Part shown: positions 44,145-54,911 of the stretch, piece after piece
How positions within the stretch are numbered: the stretch's first letter is position 1
Layout: each line of letters starts with the position of its first letter
DNA from: an uncultured Porphyromonas sp.
Lineage (GTDB): Bacteria > Bacteroidota > Bacteroidia > Bacteroidales > Porphyromonadaceae
NCBI GenBank assembly: GCA_943912835.1
Contig: CALTVJ010000003.1
Location: 1 to 64,000, forward strand
Direction: 5' to 3'
Length of the DNA stretch: 64,000 nt
Program-made: the position numbers and the translations under genes
The notes under the pieces: generated by a model
The model's database searches: none
What the model was told of the DNA's origin: nothing
What the model saw: the letters and a program-made list of their open reading frames with translations, nothing else

Positions 44145-45505
44145 AACGATTACTACATCTTGTCCTATTAAGCCTCGGCTTACTCCTAATCCATCTCACC
44201 CCTATACACGCTCAGCTCAGTAAAGAAGATTTACGAAGAATGGAGCGTATGCGTCCACGCAGCCCATTTGACCTGAGCGGAGACTATCGTCTTTTAGAAG
44301 CTTGGAGGATACGTGCCAACCAAGATAGCAGTACGACAAAGACACCTTGGTATTTCGACGCGCTATTAGGCAAACTGATTCCCTTAGGGACATCAAAATG
44401 GACGCTTGGCATTGATGGACTAAGTGCCGTATATCTTGGACATAATGAATTTGAAGGGGCAACCTTCGGTTACGAGGTATTCTTAAGCAAAGACTTTAGC
44501 TTGGGGCACCGTTTGGTCTTACGCTCAGCAAATAATTGGGCGAGCAAAAGCAAACAATATCTCGGCAATCATCGGGCATTACTCTTTTATGCCCCCACGC
44601 GTTCGGGCTTAGCCGTTCTTGACTTTGGCATTACGAGTGGAGCGACCACACACATATCTAACGATGAGACATTTGCCGAAAATTTCTTAAGTCCGCTTGG
44701 TACCAACAATCAGCTCTATGACTTTCGTAAGCACTATATCAGCCTGCGCAACAGCATCTATCTCATACCACAACTCCGCACAGATCTCCTCGCACTCTAC
44801 GAATATCGCCAGGCTCATGCACGCCCCACTCATGCAGACCATCAACTACTGCTTACAGAGTTGCGACTAAGCTTTGACTTCGCTCGCCCTATGCCTTTGG
44901 ACGGGCAGTTCCCCTCAGCTTACAACCTCCCCCACGGCTTCTTTGCACCCGAAGTGTCTGTCATGTATCGCACTGCCATTGACCCGAGTGCAGGTAAGGC
45001 GAGAAAAAGCTTTCATCGCTACGAAGTCCTCGGCTTATCACTCCGTTCGTCTTACGCTTTTAACGATTATCGTAGACTCGATTGGGGTATCGTTGGCGAA
45101 CGCTTCCTAAGTAGAAAATTAACCTCAGACTACGACGTACTCAGTCTCCCTATGGGGGGTACTGCCGACCGCTTACCTATCTCCTCAACATGGCTTACTG
45201 GGGAGCATGTACGTCTCAACTCTGGAGCTTGGCTTTGGGGACTACTAAACTATGGAGGTGGACGTATGGCACTAGCCCACATTCCACTACTAAAACGCTA
45301 TCAACTAGACGAACAGATACACCTTAAAGCGATGTATCGTAGCCAAGGGAGACCTTGGTTCGAGTTCGGTTATTCACTAGGTCTAGGTCGTATGATTCGC
45401 CTCGGCTTAGCTTATGGCGACGACTTCCATGGCAAGAATGCTTTCGCCCTAAAACTCTCTCTACCTTTCCTCTACCTCACTAGTCTGAGCAGTACACGCT
45501 ACTAA
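44141..45505 (+). CDS. outer-membrane beta-barrel protein resembling the C-terminal half of DUF5686
   Basis: 454 residues with a signal peptide (about 1-24, ending HAQ). Alternating hydrophobic and aromatic strands run to the C-terminus. [47 protein letters not shown] and the final [20 protein letters not shown] resemble the barrel half of DUF5686 proteins, which are normally about 800 residues with an N-terminal carboxypeptidase-regulatory-like domain. That domain is missing. It overlaps ruvC by four bases and precedes two other surface genes. Confidence 0.65.
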   Translation: MKRLLHLVLLSLGLLLIHLTPIHAQLSKEDLRRMERMRPRSPFDLSGDYRLLEAWRIRANQDSSTTKTPWYFDALLGKLIPLGTSKWTLGIDGLSAVYLGHNEFEGATFGYEVFLSKDFSLGHRLVLRSANNWASKSKQYLGNHRALLFYAPTRSGLAVLDFGITSGATTHISNDETFAENFLSPLGTNNQLYDFRKHYISLRNSIYLIPQLRTDLLALYEYRQAHARPTHADHQLLLTELRLSFDFARPMPLDGQFPSAYNLPHGFFAPEVSVMYRTAIDPSAGKARKSFHRYEVLGLSLRSSYAFNDYRRLDWGIVGERFLSRKLTSDYDVLSLPMGGTADRLPISSTWLTGEHVRLNSGAWLWGLLNYGGGRMALAHIPLLKRYQLDEQIHLKAMYRSQGRPWFEFGYSLGLGRMIRLGLAYGDDFHGKNAFALKLSLPFLYLTSLSSTRY

Positions 45506-45574
45506 ACCATCGTTAGTTTATATCGGTTAAAGCAAAAACATAGAACACTTAAATTAAATAAGATTTTATACAGA

Positions 45575-46579
45575 ATGAAACGTAACTACTTTATTTCATC
45601 TATTTTCTTGGGAGCTTTAGGCACACTCATAGCTCTAAGCTCATGTTCTCAAAATGATCCTATTCGCGAGAAAGAACGTCTAATCGCCTCTGGGAATATC
45701 AAGAAAGACAATGATGACAAAAATGACAAAGGCAAACAAGAAGAACCCAAAAAGCCCGATAGCCCCGAAGAGCCTAAAAAACCTGCAGAACCTGAAGCTC
45801 CAAAGACTGTCTATATAGAGACCTTACATAGCTTCGACCTATGGAAAAAGATCGGAGACGAAAGTTCCTATAGCCTACCCCTCATCTCTGAGAACGAAGA
45901 TATCACCAAGAGCTACTGGGCATCAGCGAGCAATGCTGGCTACACCATACTAGCTAGTTCTCCAGAGTCTTACCCTGTAGTTGAGCTTGTACAAGGCTAT
46001 AAAGGCTCTGCCGCAGCCTTACGTAGTATTCAAGGCTTCTACCTTTTTGGCATGGGGACTAAACTGATTGCAGGTTCAGTCTATACAGGCTCAGTAAACA
46101 GCAAAAGCCTAGCTTCTAGACCTCTAGAGTCTACTCTCTTCGGGCAGGCATGGACTGATGGTATCCCTACCGAGCTCAAGCTATACTACCAATATAAGAG
46201 TGGTGAAAAAATTATTCATGGTCAAAATGGTAAGGTACCTACAGACATACCTACACACGACCAAGGCTCTATCTCAGGTGTACTTTACGAAACAACAGAA
46301 GACCCTTCTGCACTCAACGGAAACACAGTTAACAACGACCCACGTATCGTAGCTCGTGCTTATAAGCTTATAGACCCAAGTCAGCCAGCCAAAGAATGGA
46401 AAGAATTGAGTTTGGCTTTTGAGCCTATCAACAAAGAGGCATACGACCAAATTGACTTTTCTAAGAAAAAATATGCCCTTGCACTCATCTTCTCGTCAAG
46501 TGCACGTGGCGACAAATACATCGGAGCGGTAGGTAGCGAACTACTTATCGACGAAGTAAAAGTTATCTCTAAGAAATAA
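45575..46579 (+). CDS. PCMD-domain lipoprotein
   Basis: 334 residues. Lipoprotein signal ending LSSCSQ, then a low-complexity Lys/Pro/Glu linker (about 45-78, EEPKKPDSPEEPKKP) that should hold the domain off the membrane. A putative carbohydrate metabolism (PCMD) domain follows at about 85-334, recognised by ALNGNTV, YALALIFSSSARGDKYIGAVGSELLIDEV. PCMD proteins are surface lipoproteins of Bacteroidota thought to bind glycans. It lies between two beta-barrel genes, 6 bases before the second. Confidence 0.8.
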   Translation: MKRNYFISSIFLGALGTLIALSSCSQNDPIREKERLIASGNIKKDNDDKNDKGKQEEPKKPDSPEEPKKPAEPEAPKTVYIETLHSFDLWKKIGDESSYSLPLISENEDITKSYWASASNAGYTILASSPESYPVVELVQGYKGSAAALRSIQGFYLFGMGTKLIAGSVYTGSVNSKSLASRPLESTLFGQAWTDGIPTELKLYYQYKSGEKIIHGQNGKVPTDIPTHDQGSISGVLYETTEDPSALNGNTVNNDPRIVARAYKLIDPSQPAKEWKELSLAFEPINKEAYDQIDFSKKKYALALIFSSSARGDKYIGAVGSELLIDEVKVISKK

Positions 46580-46585
46580 TAACAC

Positions 46586-47329
46586 ATGCGTATCAAATCT
46601 TTGCTTTCGGCATTTGTTCTCATGTTTCCTCTCTGCCTTATGGCACAGAGACGAGAACTGTCTAGCCCAGCACGCCTGCAATGGGGTGTCTCTGCGGGTT
46701 TAAACATCGGTGCGACAGCCCCACTACCAGTTCCTTCGGCTGTAACGAAGATACATGCTTGGTATCCCAACCTTAACCCCTCAGCCAAATTGTGGAGCTT
46801 ATACAGCTTGGACAAAGCTTGGGCTCTAAGCTTTGCTATTGAAGCACAACGTAAAAGCTTCAGTGCAACGAGTGAACTCAAAGAGCTATCTATGTCTTTT
46901 CCTGGCAGTGACGCTGTGGGGATTTTCTCAGGAAACCAAAATGTAAGTATTAGTAACACTTACCTAACACTTCCTGTCGGCATTAGCTATTCACTCCTTC
47001 AAAATAGGCTACAATTCCGTTTAGAAGGCTATGCATCCTTGTTGATGTCTGCAGACTTTAAAGTCAAGCTTGATGGCGACGGTACAATTAATGGTCTTCC
47101 TCTTGCTCCAGACGAAATTTTGTACTTCGACTTCGAGGACCAGATCAGACGATATGATCTAGGGTTACGATTTGGTGCTAAGTATTACTTCACGCAACGC
47201 ATAGGAGCAGAGGTACAACTCAGCTACGGATTTACCCCAGCAACAAAGCACTCTTTCAGAGATATGTTGCCTCATGGTCTACATAATATTTATGCCTATG
47301 CAGGTCTTAGCTTCCGCCTTGGCAAATAA
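46586..47329 (+). CDS. outer-membrane beta-barrel protein
   Basis: 247 residues with a signal peptide (about 1-20, ending LMAQ). Amphipathic strands and a closing NIYAYAGLSFRLGK fit a small eight-stranded barrel of the PorT/OmpA-like class. It is 6 bases after the PCMD lipoprotein gene and followed by a terminator, so the two are co-transcribed. Specific role unknown. Confidence 0.8.
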   Translation: MRIKSLLSAFVLMFPLCLMAQRRELSSPARLQWGVSAGLNIGATAPLPVPSAVTKIHAWYPNLNPSAKLWSLYSLDKAWALSFAIEAQRKSFSATSELKELSMSFPGSDAVGIFSGNQNVSISNTYLTLPVGISYSLLQNRLQFRLEGYASLLMSADFKVKLDGDGTINGLPLAPDEILYFDFEDQIRRYDLGLRFGAKYYFTQRIGAEVQLSYGFTPATKHSFRDMLPHGLHNIYAYAGLSFRLGK

Positions 47330-47350
47330 ACTATACAAGTGATAATAAAA

Positions 47351-47389
47351 AACAAGGGCTGATACCTTAATGTATCAGCCCTTGTTTTA
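47351..47389 (+). terminator. terminator of the surface-protein cluster
   Basis: CAAGGGCTGATAC pairs with GTATCAGCCCTTG around CTTAAT, then TTTTAC. The following 200 bases to the DUF2851 stop hold nothing I can identify. Confidence 0.85.
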
Positions 47390-47587
47390 CTTCGTCGAAG
47401 TCTTTTAACTTTTTCAAGTTAGCAGAGCAATAGGGTTTAACTTACTCGACAAAGGTCTTCTAAGTGGAAACATAAGCAAACCAAGAGTAGCCTATTGTAT
47501 AATAAGGCACTGATTGCATTATTTTCGACACTTAGTCTAATAAAACGCCCTTCGCCTAGGTCTCTCAAGAGATTCATAAATAAAATG

Positions 47588-48823
47588 TTAAGGCTTCGCT
47601 AGCAGCTGTCTCCCCCAAGGACAATATAAACACTTACGAGGTAAACAGTATGTTTTGTATATCTGTATTACGGCCTGACTATCGGCAGCATGTCTTAGTG
47701 AAACGCCAGCTTTAAGAAAAAGACGTGCTATTTTATTAGACTCTACTGGTAATTTGCCTAACTCCTCTAGAGCTAGAGAAAGATAACCGTCCCCTTTCAA
47801 TGCTAAAGTAAATGGGATTATAATGTTGATAATTAAATTATATAGCATCTGACGACTAAATCCTAAATCTTCGGTACGATATAGCTCAAACCAATAATTT
47901 TCTATATCTACAGGTGTAAAGAATTGGGCAAAGGCCTTCAGGTTATTAAGGGCAACAAAGGCAGTCGGAGTGAAGTCTCTATTTCTCAAAATAGAAGACA
48001 GCTGCAATAGCCGACGTAAAGGATGATTTTGAGGTCGGCGACGAGCCAACTTCCAGAGCTTAGGATCTATCGAGCTAAGCTGATGCTTGATGCTAAGGAA
48101 ACGATACTCTTCAACAAGTTTTACTTTAAATTCACTCTCAGGGACTTGATCTATAAGTCCTGCTTGCCCTATAAGTAAGGCATCAAATTGTAAAGGATTA
48201 CTGACATAACGCATCAACAACTTGTAAGGTAAACAACGAGCGAGAGCTTCCATGGTGTCATTATTGAGATCTGAACCGAAATATCTCATCGTAGTCACAT
48301 ACAGAGCCTCATACCAGTCTAGATCAACTCCCAGCGAACGAATATGCTCAGCCTTTTGTATAAGACGATCTTTTGACATAAACTGTAAATGAGCATACAG
48401 CAAAGAGTCTTCCAATCTCGGCACAAGAGGCGAACATGGTAAAAAACGTGCATACTGCACCAGATACTCAGCTCGAGCCCTCAACTCATCATCAAACTCA
48501 ACTACAACCGTTGGCAAAGGCTTACCTCCATAAGCATAAATTGGAGCATCATCATACTCTACAACGTGCAGGATAACAGATGTGTAGTTTTTATCAAAAT
48601 GATGCTCATGCCTAAGCCATTCACTAGCATATTGGTGTATCTCCACAGCTCCAACCCAAAGGATATCACCAATACGTATCTTAGCTTCATAAAAATCGGG
48701 ACCTGCATCATGGTTGCAGATCCCGACATCTATTACTTCTATATCACAACCCTCCAAATCACGTACAGCTCTGAGACTAGTCCACAGTCGCTGTTGCCAA
48801 ACGAGATGTAAGAGAGCTTCCAT
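47588..48823 (-). CDS. DUF2851 family protein
   Basis: 411 residues. The N-terminal block NHDAGPDFYEAKIRIGDILWVGAVEIHQYASEWLRHEHHF has an Asp followed about 15 residues later by GAVEIH, an arrangement like a PD-(D/E)xK nuclease core. The C-terminus has a cysteine cluster YCLPRKCLYCPWG that could hold a metal or iron-sulfur cluster. The family is Bacteroidota-restricted and uncharacterised; the nuclease idea is inference. It lies 18 bases after the mannose-1-phosphate guanylyltransferase gene. Confidence 0.82.
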   Translation of the reverse strand: MEALLHLVWQQRLWTSLRAVRDLEGCDIEVIDVGICNHDAGPDFYEAKIRIGDILWVGAVEIHQYASEWLRHEHHFDKNYTSVILHVVEYDDAPIYAYGGKPLPTVVVEFDDELRARAEYLVQYARFLPCSPLVPRLEDSLLYAHLQFMSKDRLIQKAEHIRSLGVDLDWYEALYVTTMRYFGSDLNNDTMEALARCLPYKLLMRYVSNPLQFDALLIGQAGLIDQVPESEFKVKLVEEYRFLSIKHQLSSIDPKLWKLARRRPQNHPLRRLLQLSSILRNRDFTPTAFVALNNLKAFAQFFTPVDIENYWFELYRTEDLGFSRQMLYNLIINIIIPFTLALKGDGYLSLALEELGKLPVESNKIARLFLKAGVSLRHAADSQAVIQIYKTYCLPRKCLYCPWGRQLLAKP

Positions 48824-48841
48824 AAGCCTTACGACAACAAA

Positions 48842-49930
48842 CTAATCGTATTTTTTTGCATAACGCAGAGAAGCATCGTTAGTAAAGTCTTTGATGCGTT
48901 GCTCTGCATCTTTATGACAAATAAGTAAGACTCCCTGAGCCTCAGCTACAATACAATCGTTGATCCCCTCTAGGACAACGAGCTTATCACTCTCATCCAT
49001 GGCAACAAGATTACCTTGACTATTGTAATAAAGTGCCTCGCCACGTAAAGTGACGTTACGTTCTTCGTCCTTATCTTTAAGGTCATAGATACTACCCCAA
49101 GTACCTAAATCAGCCCAACCGAAGTCAACAGGCAAGACGGAAACAACCTGAGCACGCTCCATCACTCCGTAGTCTATAGATATACTTGGGCAACGAGGAT
49201 AAGCATCATTGATAAATTGAGTCTCATCATCAGTCCCAAAGACAGACAAGCCCTCGTCCATAAGCGAGCAGAGCTCAGGCAATAGACGTTGCATCTCACT
49301 CATTATAGTAGGCAAGTTCCAAACAAACATACCACTATTCCATAAGAACTCACCACTAGCAACAAAGCTCTCTGCAAGCTCACGATTAGGCTTCTCAGTA
49401 AAAGTCTGCACTCGATGGAAATCATTTTGTGCTTTTCCTTCCTCACTTCTCAACTGAATATATCCGTAGCCCGTTTCTGGGCGTGAAGGACGTACTCCCA
49501 AAGTAACCAACTCATCATGTGTCTCTACATAAGCCAGACAGCTTTGGAGGTTATCTACAAATTCCTCTTCATTCAAGATTAGATGATCCGAAGGGCTAAC
49601 AATAATATTTGCCTTAGGACACTTAGACTGAATATGGTAGCAAGCATAAGCAATACATGGAGCTGTATTACGACGCATGGGTTCAAGCAACACATGCTCT
49701 GGCTTTATATCTGGTAACTGCTCCAAGACTTGCTCTTTATAAAGCGCATTAGTTACAACCAGTATATTCTCTTTCGGTATGAACTTAGCAAAGCGGTCAA
49801 AGGTCATTCGCAAAAGCGAACGCCCCGTACCAAATATATCTAAAAACTGCTTTGGTTTATGCTCTCGGCTCATAGGCCAGAAGCGACTACCAACGCCACC
49901 ACTCATAATGATACAATAGTTTTGCTCCAT
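48842..49930 (-). CDS. mannose-1-phosphate guanylyltransferase
   Basis: 362 residues. The pyrophosphorylase signature is GGVGSRFWPMSREHKPKQFLD, with VLLEPMRRNTAPCIAYA and VSPSDHLI as further nucleotide-sugar motifs. It makes GDP-mannose for glycans and lipopolysaccharide. It lacks the isomerase domain of two-domain ManC. It lies 37 bases after YitT. Confidence 0.92.
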   Translation of the reverse strand: MEQNYCIIMSGGVGSRFWPMSREHKPKQFLDIFGTGRSLLRMTFDRFAKFIPKENILVVTNALYKEQVLEQLPDIKPEHVLLEPMRRNTAPCIAYACYHIQSKCPKANIIVSPSDHLILNEEEFVDNLQSCLAYVETHDELVTLGVRPSRPETGYGYIQLRSEEGKAQNDFHRVQTFTEKPNRELAESFVASGEFLWNSGMFVWNLPTIMSEMQRLLPELCSLMDEGLSVFGTDDETQFINDAYPRCPSISIDYGVMERAQVVSVLPVDFGWADLGTWGSIYDLKDKDEERNVTLRGEALYYNSQGNLVAMDESDKLVVLEGINDCIVAEAQGVLLICHKDAEQRIKDFTNDASLRYAKKYD

Positions 49931-49967
49931 TGCGTTTCTCCTTTTATTGTATTATTACCTCTTTGCC

Positions 49968-50957
49968 TTAATCTGGCTGCTTAAAACTCTCAAACCCCTC
50001 ACCATAGACCCCTTGTACTTGTCCTACGGTCATGAAGGCATTAGGATCAATCTCTTCTATTAGACGAGTGACCTCTACACTTTGACGTAGACGAGTGACA
50101 ATAACGAGGACTTTAGCACTCTCGCCAGAGTAGCCCCCATGAGCATCTAGTATTGTGCAACCACGATGTAGTCGTCTTGTAATTGCTTCGTTTATCTCTG
50201 CATACTTGCGACTAAAGACCATCACCTGTACACTCTGCCTATTGTTACGAATGTACCAATCCAATGTTTGTGACACCAGCACCACTTGGAAGATAGACAA
50301 CACCAACATATTGAATGCTTCATCAATCGGCAGCTTATGCTGAGCAAAGAATACATTCACAAAGAAACTCATGAGCACGACAGAGCCATCAACATAAAGA
50401 AATAAGCGTCCTAAAGACATATTAGAATACTTATTCATCAATGCTACGACGACATCCGTTCCTCCAGTACAGCCATTCACAGAGAAAACCAAACCGAGTC
50501 CTAAACCAGTACAAATAGACCCTATAGCTAATGCCATTACAGGCTGATCTTGAAGAACTAAGAGCTTAAACATCTCATAGTTATTGTGATCTGGCACTGC
50601 CCAGTGTGTTGTAATATCTAAAATGGTGGCTATCAGTAAAACCCCAATAAGTGTCTTGATAAAAAAGTTCTTATTCAAGAAGAGGAATGTCAAAAACAAC
50701 AAGCCATAGTTGATAATCATATAAGGTAAGGTAATATCCATACCAAAAGCCAAGGTAAAGAGATTACAAAAACCTGTCAAGCCTCCAGTGGTAATACGCT
50801 GAGGAAAGATTAAAAAACTAAAACCCACTGCATAGAATGTTACTCCGATAAACACGACTAAAACATCTTTCCAAAATCGTGCACTAACAATCTGAGTTAA
50901 CAATTCATTCCAAACACCGATACTTCGGTTGATAATAAAGTTAAAGAGCTTGCTCAT
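49968..50957 (-). CDS. YitT family membrane protein (DUF161 + DUF2179)
   Basis: 329 residues. Five to six membrane helices (about 30-235; FPQRITTGGLTGFCNLF and NGCTGGTDVVVALMNKYS are typical) precede a cytoplasmic DUF2179 domain (about 245-325). The transport role of YitT proteins is unproven. It lies 75 bases after leuS and 37 before the guanylyltransferase. Confidence 0.9.
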   Translation of the reverse strand: MSKLFNFIINRSIGVWNELLTQIVSARFWKDVLVVFIGVTFYAVGFSFLIFPQRITTGGLTGFCNLFTLAFGMDITLPYMIINYGLLFLTFLFLNKNFFIKTLIGVLLIATILDITTHWAVPDHNNYEMFKLLVLQDQPVMALAIGSICTGLGLGLVFSVNGCTGGTDVVVALMNKYSNMSLGRLFLYVDGSVVLMSFFVNVFFAQHKLPIDEAFNMLVLSIFQVVLVSQTLDWYIRNNRQSVQVMVFSRKYAEINEAITRRLHRGCTILDAHGGYSGESAKVLVIVTRLRQSVEVTRLIEEIDPNAFMTVGQVQGVYGEGFESFKQPD

Positions 50958-51032
50958 AATGCTCTACTGTGTGTTATATAAATTATACCTAAAGGAAGTC
51001 TATCCCCTCCTAAAGCTATGCTAAACCTTAAA

Positions 51033-53807
51033 TTACAAAACGATATTCACAATGCGCTTAGGCACAACTATGACTTTTTTGGGTGTTTTACCCTCTAACC
51101 ATCGTTCTGCTTCGGGTGAAGACAGCGCTGCCGACTCAATTTCTTGTGGACTTAGATCTGCGGCAAGCTCTATCGTAAAGCGAGTCTTACCATTAAAGCT
51201 CACTGGATAAACAAAACTATCTTCAACGAGATACGACTCGTCATGCTTAGGCCAAGTAGCCACTACAATAGAGGTCGTCTCACCAATAGCATGCCAAAGC
51301 TCTTCACAAATATGAGGTGCATAAGGGCTAAGCAGGATAAGCAAAGAACGTAAAACTTCTCGACTTGTCGTACCCATACTAGTGAGCTCGTTGACACAAA
51401 TCATAAAGGCTGATATACTCGTATTGAATGAAAAACTCTCAATATCACTCGTTACCTTTTTTATCAGTTTGTGCAAGGACTTGAGAGCCTCTTTGCTTGG
51501 AGCGTCATTTTGGACACGAAGGTTGTCGCCAGAGTAAAAGAGTCCCCACAGTTTCTTGAGGAAACGATGCACCCCATCAATACCATTAGTATCCCAAGGT
51601 TTGCTTTGCTCCAAAGGGCCTAAGAACATTTCATATAGACGCAAAGTATCTGCTCCATATTTCTCTATTATAGTGTCTGGATTAACAACATTGTGCATCG
51701 ACTTAGACATCTTTTCAATGGCCCAACCACAAATATACTGACCATCTTCCAGGATAAACTCAGCATTCGCGAAGTCGGGTTGCCAAGCTCTAAAAGCGTC
51801 CAAATCCAACTTGTCGTTAGAGACTATGTTGACATCAACGTGAATAGGTTGTACATCATACTGGTCCTTAAGCCCAAAGCTAACAAAGGTGTTACTATTT
51901 TTGATACGGTAAACAAAGTTGCTTCGCCCTTGTATCATACCCTGATTAACCAACTTGCGGAATGGTTCATCTTCACATACAACACCTAAGTCGAATAGGA
52001 ATTTATTCCAGAAACGACTATAGATCAAGTGTCCAGTAGCATGTTCCGTCCCCCCAACATAGAGATCAACGTGTTTCCAATAGGCATTGGCCTCTGCACT
52101 AACAAGTGCCTCATCGTTGTGTGGGTCCATGTAGCGCAAATAGTAGGCACTACTTCCAGCGAAGCCGGGCATCGTACTAAGTTCGTACGGATAACCTTCT
52201 GCCGTTGCCCACGACTTAGCTCTACCAAGAGGAGGCTCCCCTGTCTCTGTCGGCAAGAATTTATCTATTTCTGGCAAGCATAGAGGTAGCTGCTCCAATG
52301 GCAAGGTATGAGCTACCCCATCCTTATAATAAACTGGGAATGGTTCTCCCCAATATCTCTGTCTACTAAAAATCGCATCTCGCAAACGATAGTTGACTTT
52401 GAGACGTCCTAAGCCTCTAGACTCAATAACCTCAAGAATTTTGGCTTGAGCCTCAGACACAGAGCAACCATCAATAAGCGGACTATTTACCATATACCCT
52501 TGCTTACTATCCTTGCTCTCTGTCCACTCTATTGGGTCACTTACAGTCTCTCCGTCTAGAACAACAACTTGAACTATAGGCAAGTCAAAATGCTTCGCAA
52601 AAGCAAAATCTCTACTATCATGGGCAGGAACAGCCATAATCGCACCCGTACCATAACCAGCCAACACATAATCGCTTATCCAGATAGGGATACGTGCCCC
52701 ACTTATCGGATTAATAGCATAGGCTCCACTAAACACACCACTCACACGGCGATCAGCAATACGCTCACGTTCAGTCTTACGTTTACTGGCTTGTACGTAC
52801 TCTTCTACGGCCTGTTTTTGTGCTACTGTTGTCAGTTGCGCCACTAACTCACTCTCTGGGGCAAGAACCATAAAGGTGACGCCATATATTGTATCAGGAC
52901 GTGTTGTAAAGACAGTAAATCTATCTCCTGACTCTGTCTCAAACATCAACTCGGCGCCTTGACTACGACCTATCCAATTACGTTGTGTCTCTTTGAGGGC
53001 ATCTGTCCACTCTAGCCCTTCTAAATCCGTAAGAAGCCTCTCTGCGTAAGCACTAACTCTTAGGCACCACTGGCGCATCAATTTCTGCTCAACAGGATGT
53101 CCACCACGCACACTAAGACCTTCACTAACTTCATCATTTGCAAGCACAGTACCAAGCGCAGCACACCAATTGACCATCGTATCTCCAAGATACGCCAAAC
53201 GGTAGTTCATCAACACCTCAGCGCGACGCTCCTGCCCCATAGCAAGCCACTCCTGAGCAGTAAAACTCTCTTCTTGGCTCTGCGCTACACTTAGCCCGTC
53301 GGTTCCTTGCGTCTCGAAGTGCTTGATTAACTCTGCTATAGGTATTGCTTTGCCCTCCTTTTTATCGTAATAGCTATTAAAGAGCTCAACGAAAACCCAC
53401 TGTGTCCACTTATAGTATTTGGGGTCGCAAGTCATCACCTCTCTATCCCAATCGTAGCTAAATCCGATCTTATCGAGCTGTGCACGATAACGAGCTGTGT
53501 TGACTTCTGTTGTTTTCGCTGGGTGTTGCCCCGTCTGAATAGCATACTGTTCTGCAGGTAATCCAAAAGCATCATAACCCATAGGGTGTAGGACATTGAA
53601 GCCTTGCAAACGTTTGTATCGAGAGAAAATATCCGAGGCTATATATCCCAGTGGATGCCCAACATGCAGGCCAGCCCCACTCGGATAAGGAAACATATCC
53701 AAAACATAAAAAGGAGGACGACTCGAGTCCTCTACAACTTTATATATCTTATCCTCTTGCCACTGTTTCTGCCAGCGACTCTCTATATCTCGGAAGTTAT
53801 ACTCCAT
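51033..53807 (-). CDS. leuS: leucyl-tRNA synthetase
   Basis: 924 residues. The class I HIGH motif is in [20 protein letters not shown] and KMSKS is in [14 protein letters not shown]. The editing domain (about 220-420) contains [18 protein letters not shown]. It charges tRNA-Leu and hydrolyses mischarged products. First gene of the leuS-yitT-guanylyltransferase-DUF2851 run, with a TACCTTTG core 34 bases upstream. Confidence 0.97.
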   Translation of the reverse strand: MEYNFRDIESRWQKQWQEDKIYKVVEDSSRPPFYVLDMFPYPSGAGLHVGHPLGYIASDIFSRYKRLQGFNVLHPMGYDAFGLPAEQYAIQTGQHPAKTTEVNTARYRAQLDKIGFSYDWDREVMTCDPKYYKWTQWVFVELFNSYYDKKEGKAIPIAELIKHFETQGTDGLSVAQSQEESFTAQEWLAMGQERRAEVLMNYRLAYLGDTMVNWCAALGTVLANDEVSEGLSVRGGHPVEQKLMRQWCLRVSAYAERLLTDLEGLEWTDALKETQRNWIGRSQGAELMFETESGDRFTVFTTRPDTIYGVTFMVLAPESELVAQLTTVAQKQAVEEYVQASKRKTERERIADRRVSGVFSGAYAINPISGARIPIWISDYVLAGYGTGAIMAVPAHDSRDFAFAKHFDLPIVQVVVLDGETVSDPIEWTESKDSKQGYMVNSPLIDGCSVSEAQAKILEVIESRGLGRLKVNYRLRDAIFSRQRYWGEPFPVYYKDGVAHTLPLEQLPLCLPEIDKFLPTETGEPPLGRAKSWATAEGYPYELSTMPGFAGSSAYYLRYMDPHNDEALVSAEANAYWKHVDLYVGGTEHATGHLIYSRFWNKFLFDLGVVCEDEPFRKLVNQGMIQGRSNFVYRIKNSNTFVSFGLKDQYDVQPIHVDVNIVSNDKLDLDAFRAWQPDFANAEFILEDGQYICGWAIEKMSKSMHNVVNPDTIIEKYGADTLRLYEMFLGPLEQSKPWDTNGIDGVHRFLKKLWGLFYSGDNLRVQNDAPSKEALKSLHKLIKKVTSDIESFSFNTSISAFMICVNELTSMGTTSREVLRSLLILLSPYAPHICEELWHAIGETTSIVVATWPKHDESYLVEDSFVYPVSFNGKTRFTIELAADLSPQEIESAALSSPEAERWLEGKTPKKVIVVPKRIVNIVL

Positions 53808-53840
53808 ACAATCTTCTTATAATTTAATCTTAGTGTGCTA

Positions 53841-53848
53841 CAAAGGTA
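53841..53848 (-). promoter_or_regulatory. promoter -7 element (TACCTTTG) of leuS
   Basis: Exact core on the minus strand, adjoining the terminator of the upstream operon. Confidence 0.6.
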
Positions 53849-53849
53849 A

Positions 53850-53875
53850 TAAAAACCTTAGTCTATACAGACTTA
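53850..53875 (-). terminator. terminator of the S41-FHA-DtxR operon
   Basis: AGTCT-GTAT-AGACT on the minus strand followed by AAGGTTTTTATTA, about 35 bases after the DtxR stop. The stem is short. Confidence 0.5.
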
Positions 53876-53909
53876 ACTATTTATTATCTAACCTCCCAAT
53901 GAGGGTTCT

Positions 53910-54887
53910 TTATTCTTCTGTACGAACAATCAAAATATGGCGTGCTTGATCAGCCCTAAGCGCAATGGATGTGTGACGAACAATATATGCTGTCGGATTT
54001 CCCATAGGACTATGCATATCAATACGGATATTACTTCCTCGCACAAAGCCCAAATCCATTAGTCTCCGCCTCATAGCACCAATACAAGCGGGAGATATGC
54101 CTACGATATAAGCAGACTCTCCTTCTCGCAAATAGTTCAAACGTTGTACCTTCTCTGCCTCCTCAATCAAAGAACTTGCATCTTCGACTCTTCGCAAACT
54201 GAGACTCGCCAAGGTCTCTATAGGTAGACTTATACTCTCCCCTTCGCACTGCAACTGCCATTGAGCGTCTCCAAGGCTTCGTATTTTGATCAAACAAGCT
54301 TGAGCCAATCCCGCTCCAACAATTTGCTGATACAGTCTTTCATCGTCATCCTCAATATGCTTTACCTCGTACCAAGCCCCTTCACAGAGCTCAACATTCT
54401 GCTCCGCATCTAATGAAGGAAGTAAATCACAGCCATCACGAGGGATGGGATCACCATGAGGGTCAAATAAAGGGTTACGCAATAAGCTCGAGATACGCTC
54501 CTGCTCTTCTGGGCTCAGTTTGTGCTCCATCTCTTCAGCCTTACTATGCCACTCATTCGGCCCATAACCAGAATGTTCAGCAAGATACTTCTCGTAGATA
54601 CGATGCGCACGTATCAAAGACAAAACACGCTCTTGCCCCTTGATAGTTAAGCGCAAAGGATTAAGCTCCAAATAACCAGCGAGAGCCAACTCTCCAATCA
54701 CACAAGACAAGGCCGACTTGGGCAACTTGGCCTTCCGACGTGTCTGCTCTACTCGATCCTCTGGAGCATACGAAGCACCATAATGGTATAAGGCTTTCAG
54801 AAAATCCTCCTCCTGCTCTCGCCTCTTCTCTAGTTTTTTAGATCGGATAGCTCCCAAAATAGGGATAGCCCAACGCCTGTAACCCAT
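53910..54887 (-). CDS. DtxR-family metal-dependent repressor with C-terminal FeoA domains
   Basis: 325 residues. A winged-helix DNA-binding part (about 25-95) is followed by the metal-binding and dimerisation part, where HSKAEEMEHKLSPEE and LLRNPLFDPHGDPIPR carry the His and Glu ligands. Two SH3-like FeoA modules follow (about 160-235 and 250-322; GAMRRRLMDLGFVRGSNIRI is the clear one). It should repress genes when Fe2+ or Mn2+ is plentiful. No feoB is adjacent; it ends an operon with an FHA protein and an S41 protease. Confidence 0.9.
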   Translation of the reverse strand: MGYRRWAIPILGAIRSKKLEKRREQEEDFLKALYHYGASYAPEDRVEQTRRKAKLPKSALSCVIGELALAGYLELNPLRLTIKGQERVLSLIRAHRIYEKYLAEHSGYGPNEWHSKAEEMEHKLSPEEQERISSLLRNPLFDPHGDPIPRDGCDLLPSLDAEQNVELCEGAWYEVKHIEDDDERLYQQIVGAGLAQACLIKIRSLGDAQWQLQCEGESISLPIETLASLSLRRVEDASSLIEEAEKVQRLNYLREGESAYIVGISPACIGAMRRRLMDLGFVRGSNIRIDMHSPMGNPTAYIVRHTSIALRADQARHILIVRTEE

Positions 54888-54911
54888 ACTTATCTATTTG
54901 GGCAATAAAAC

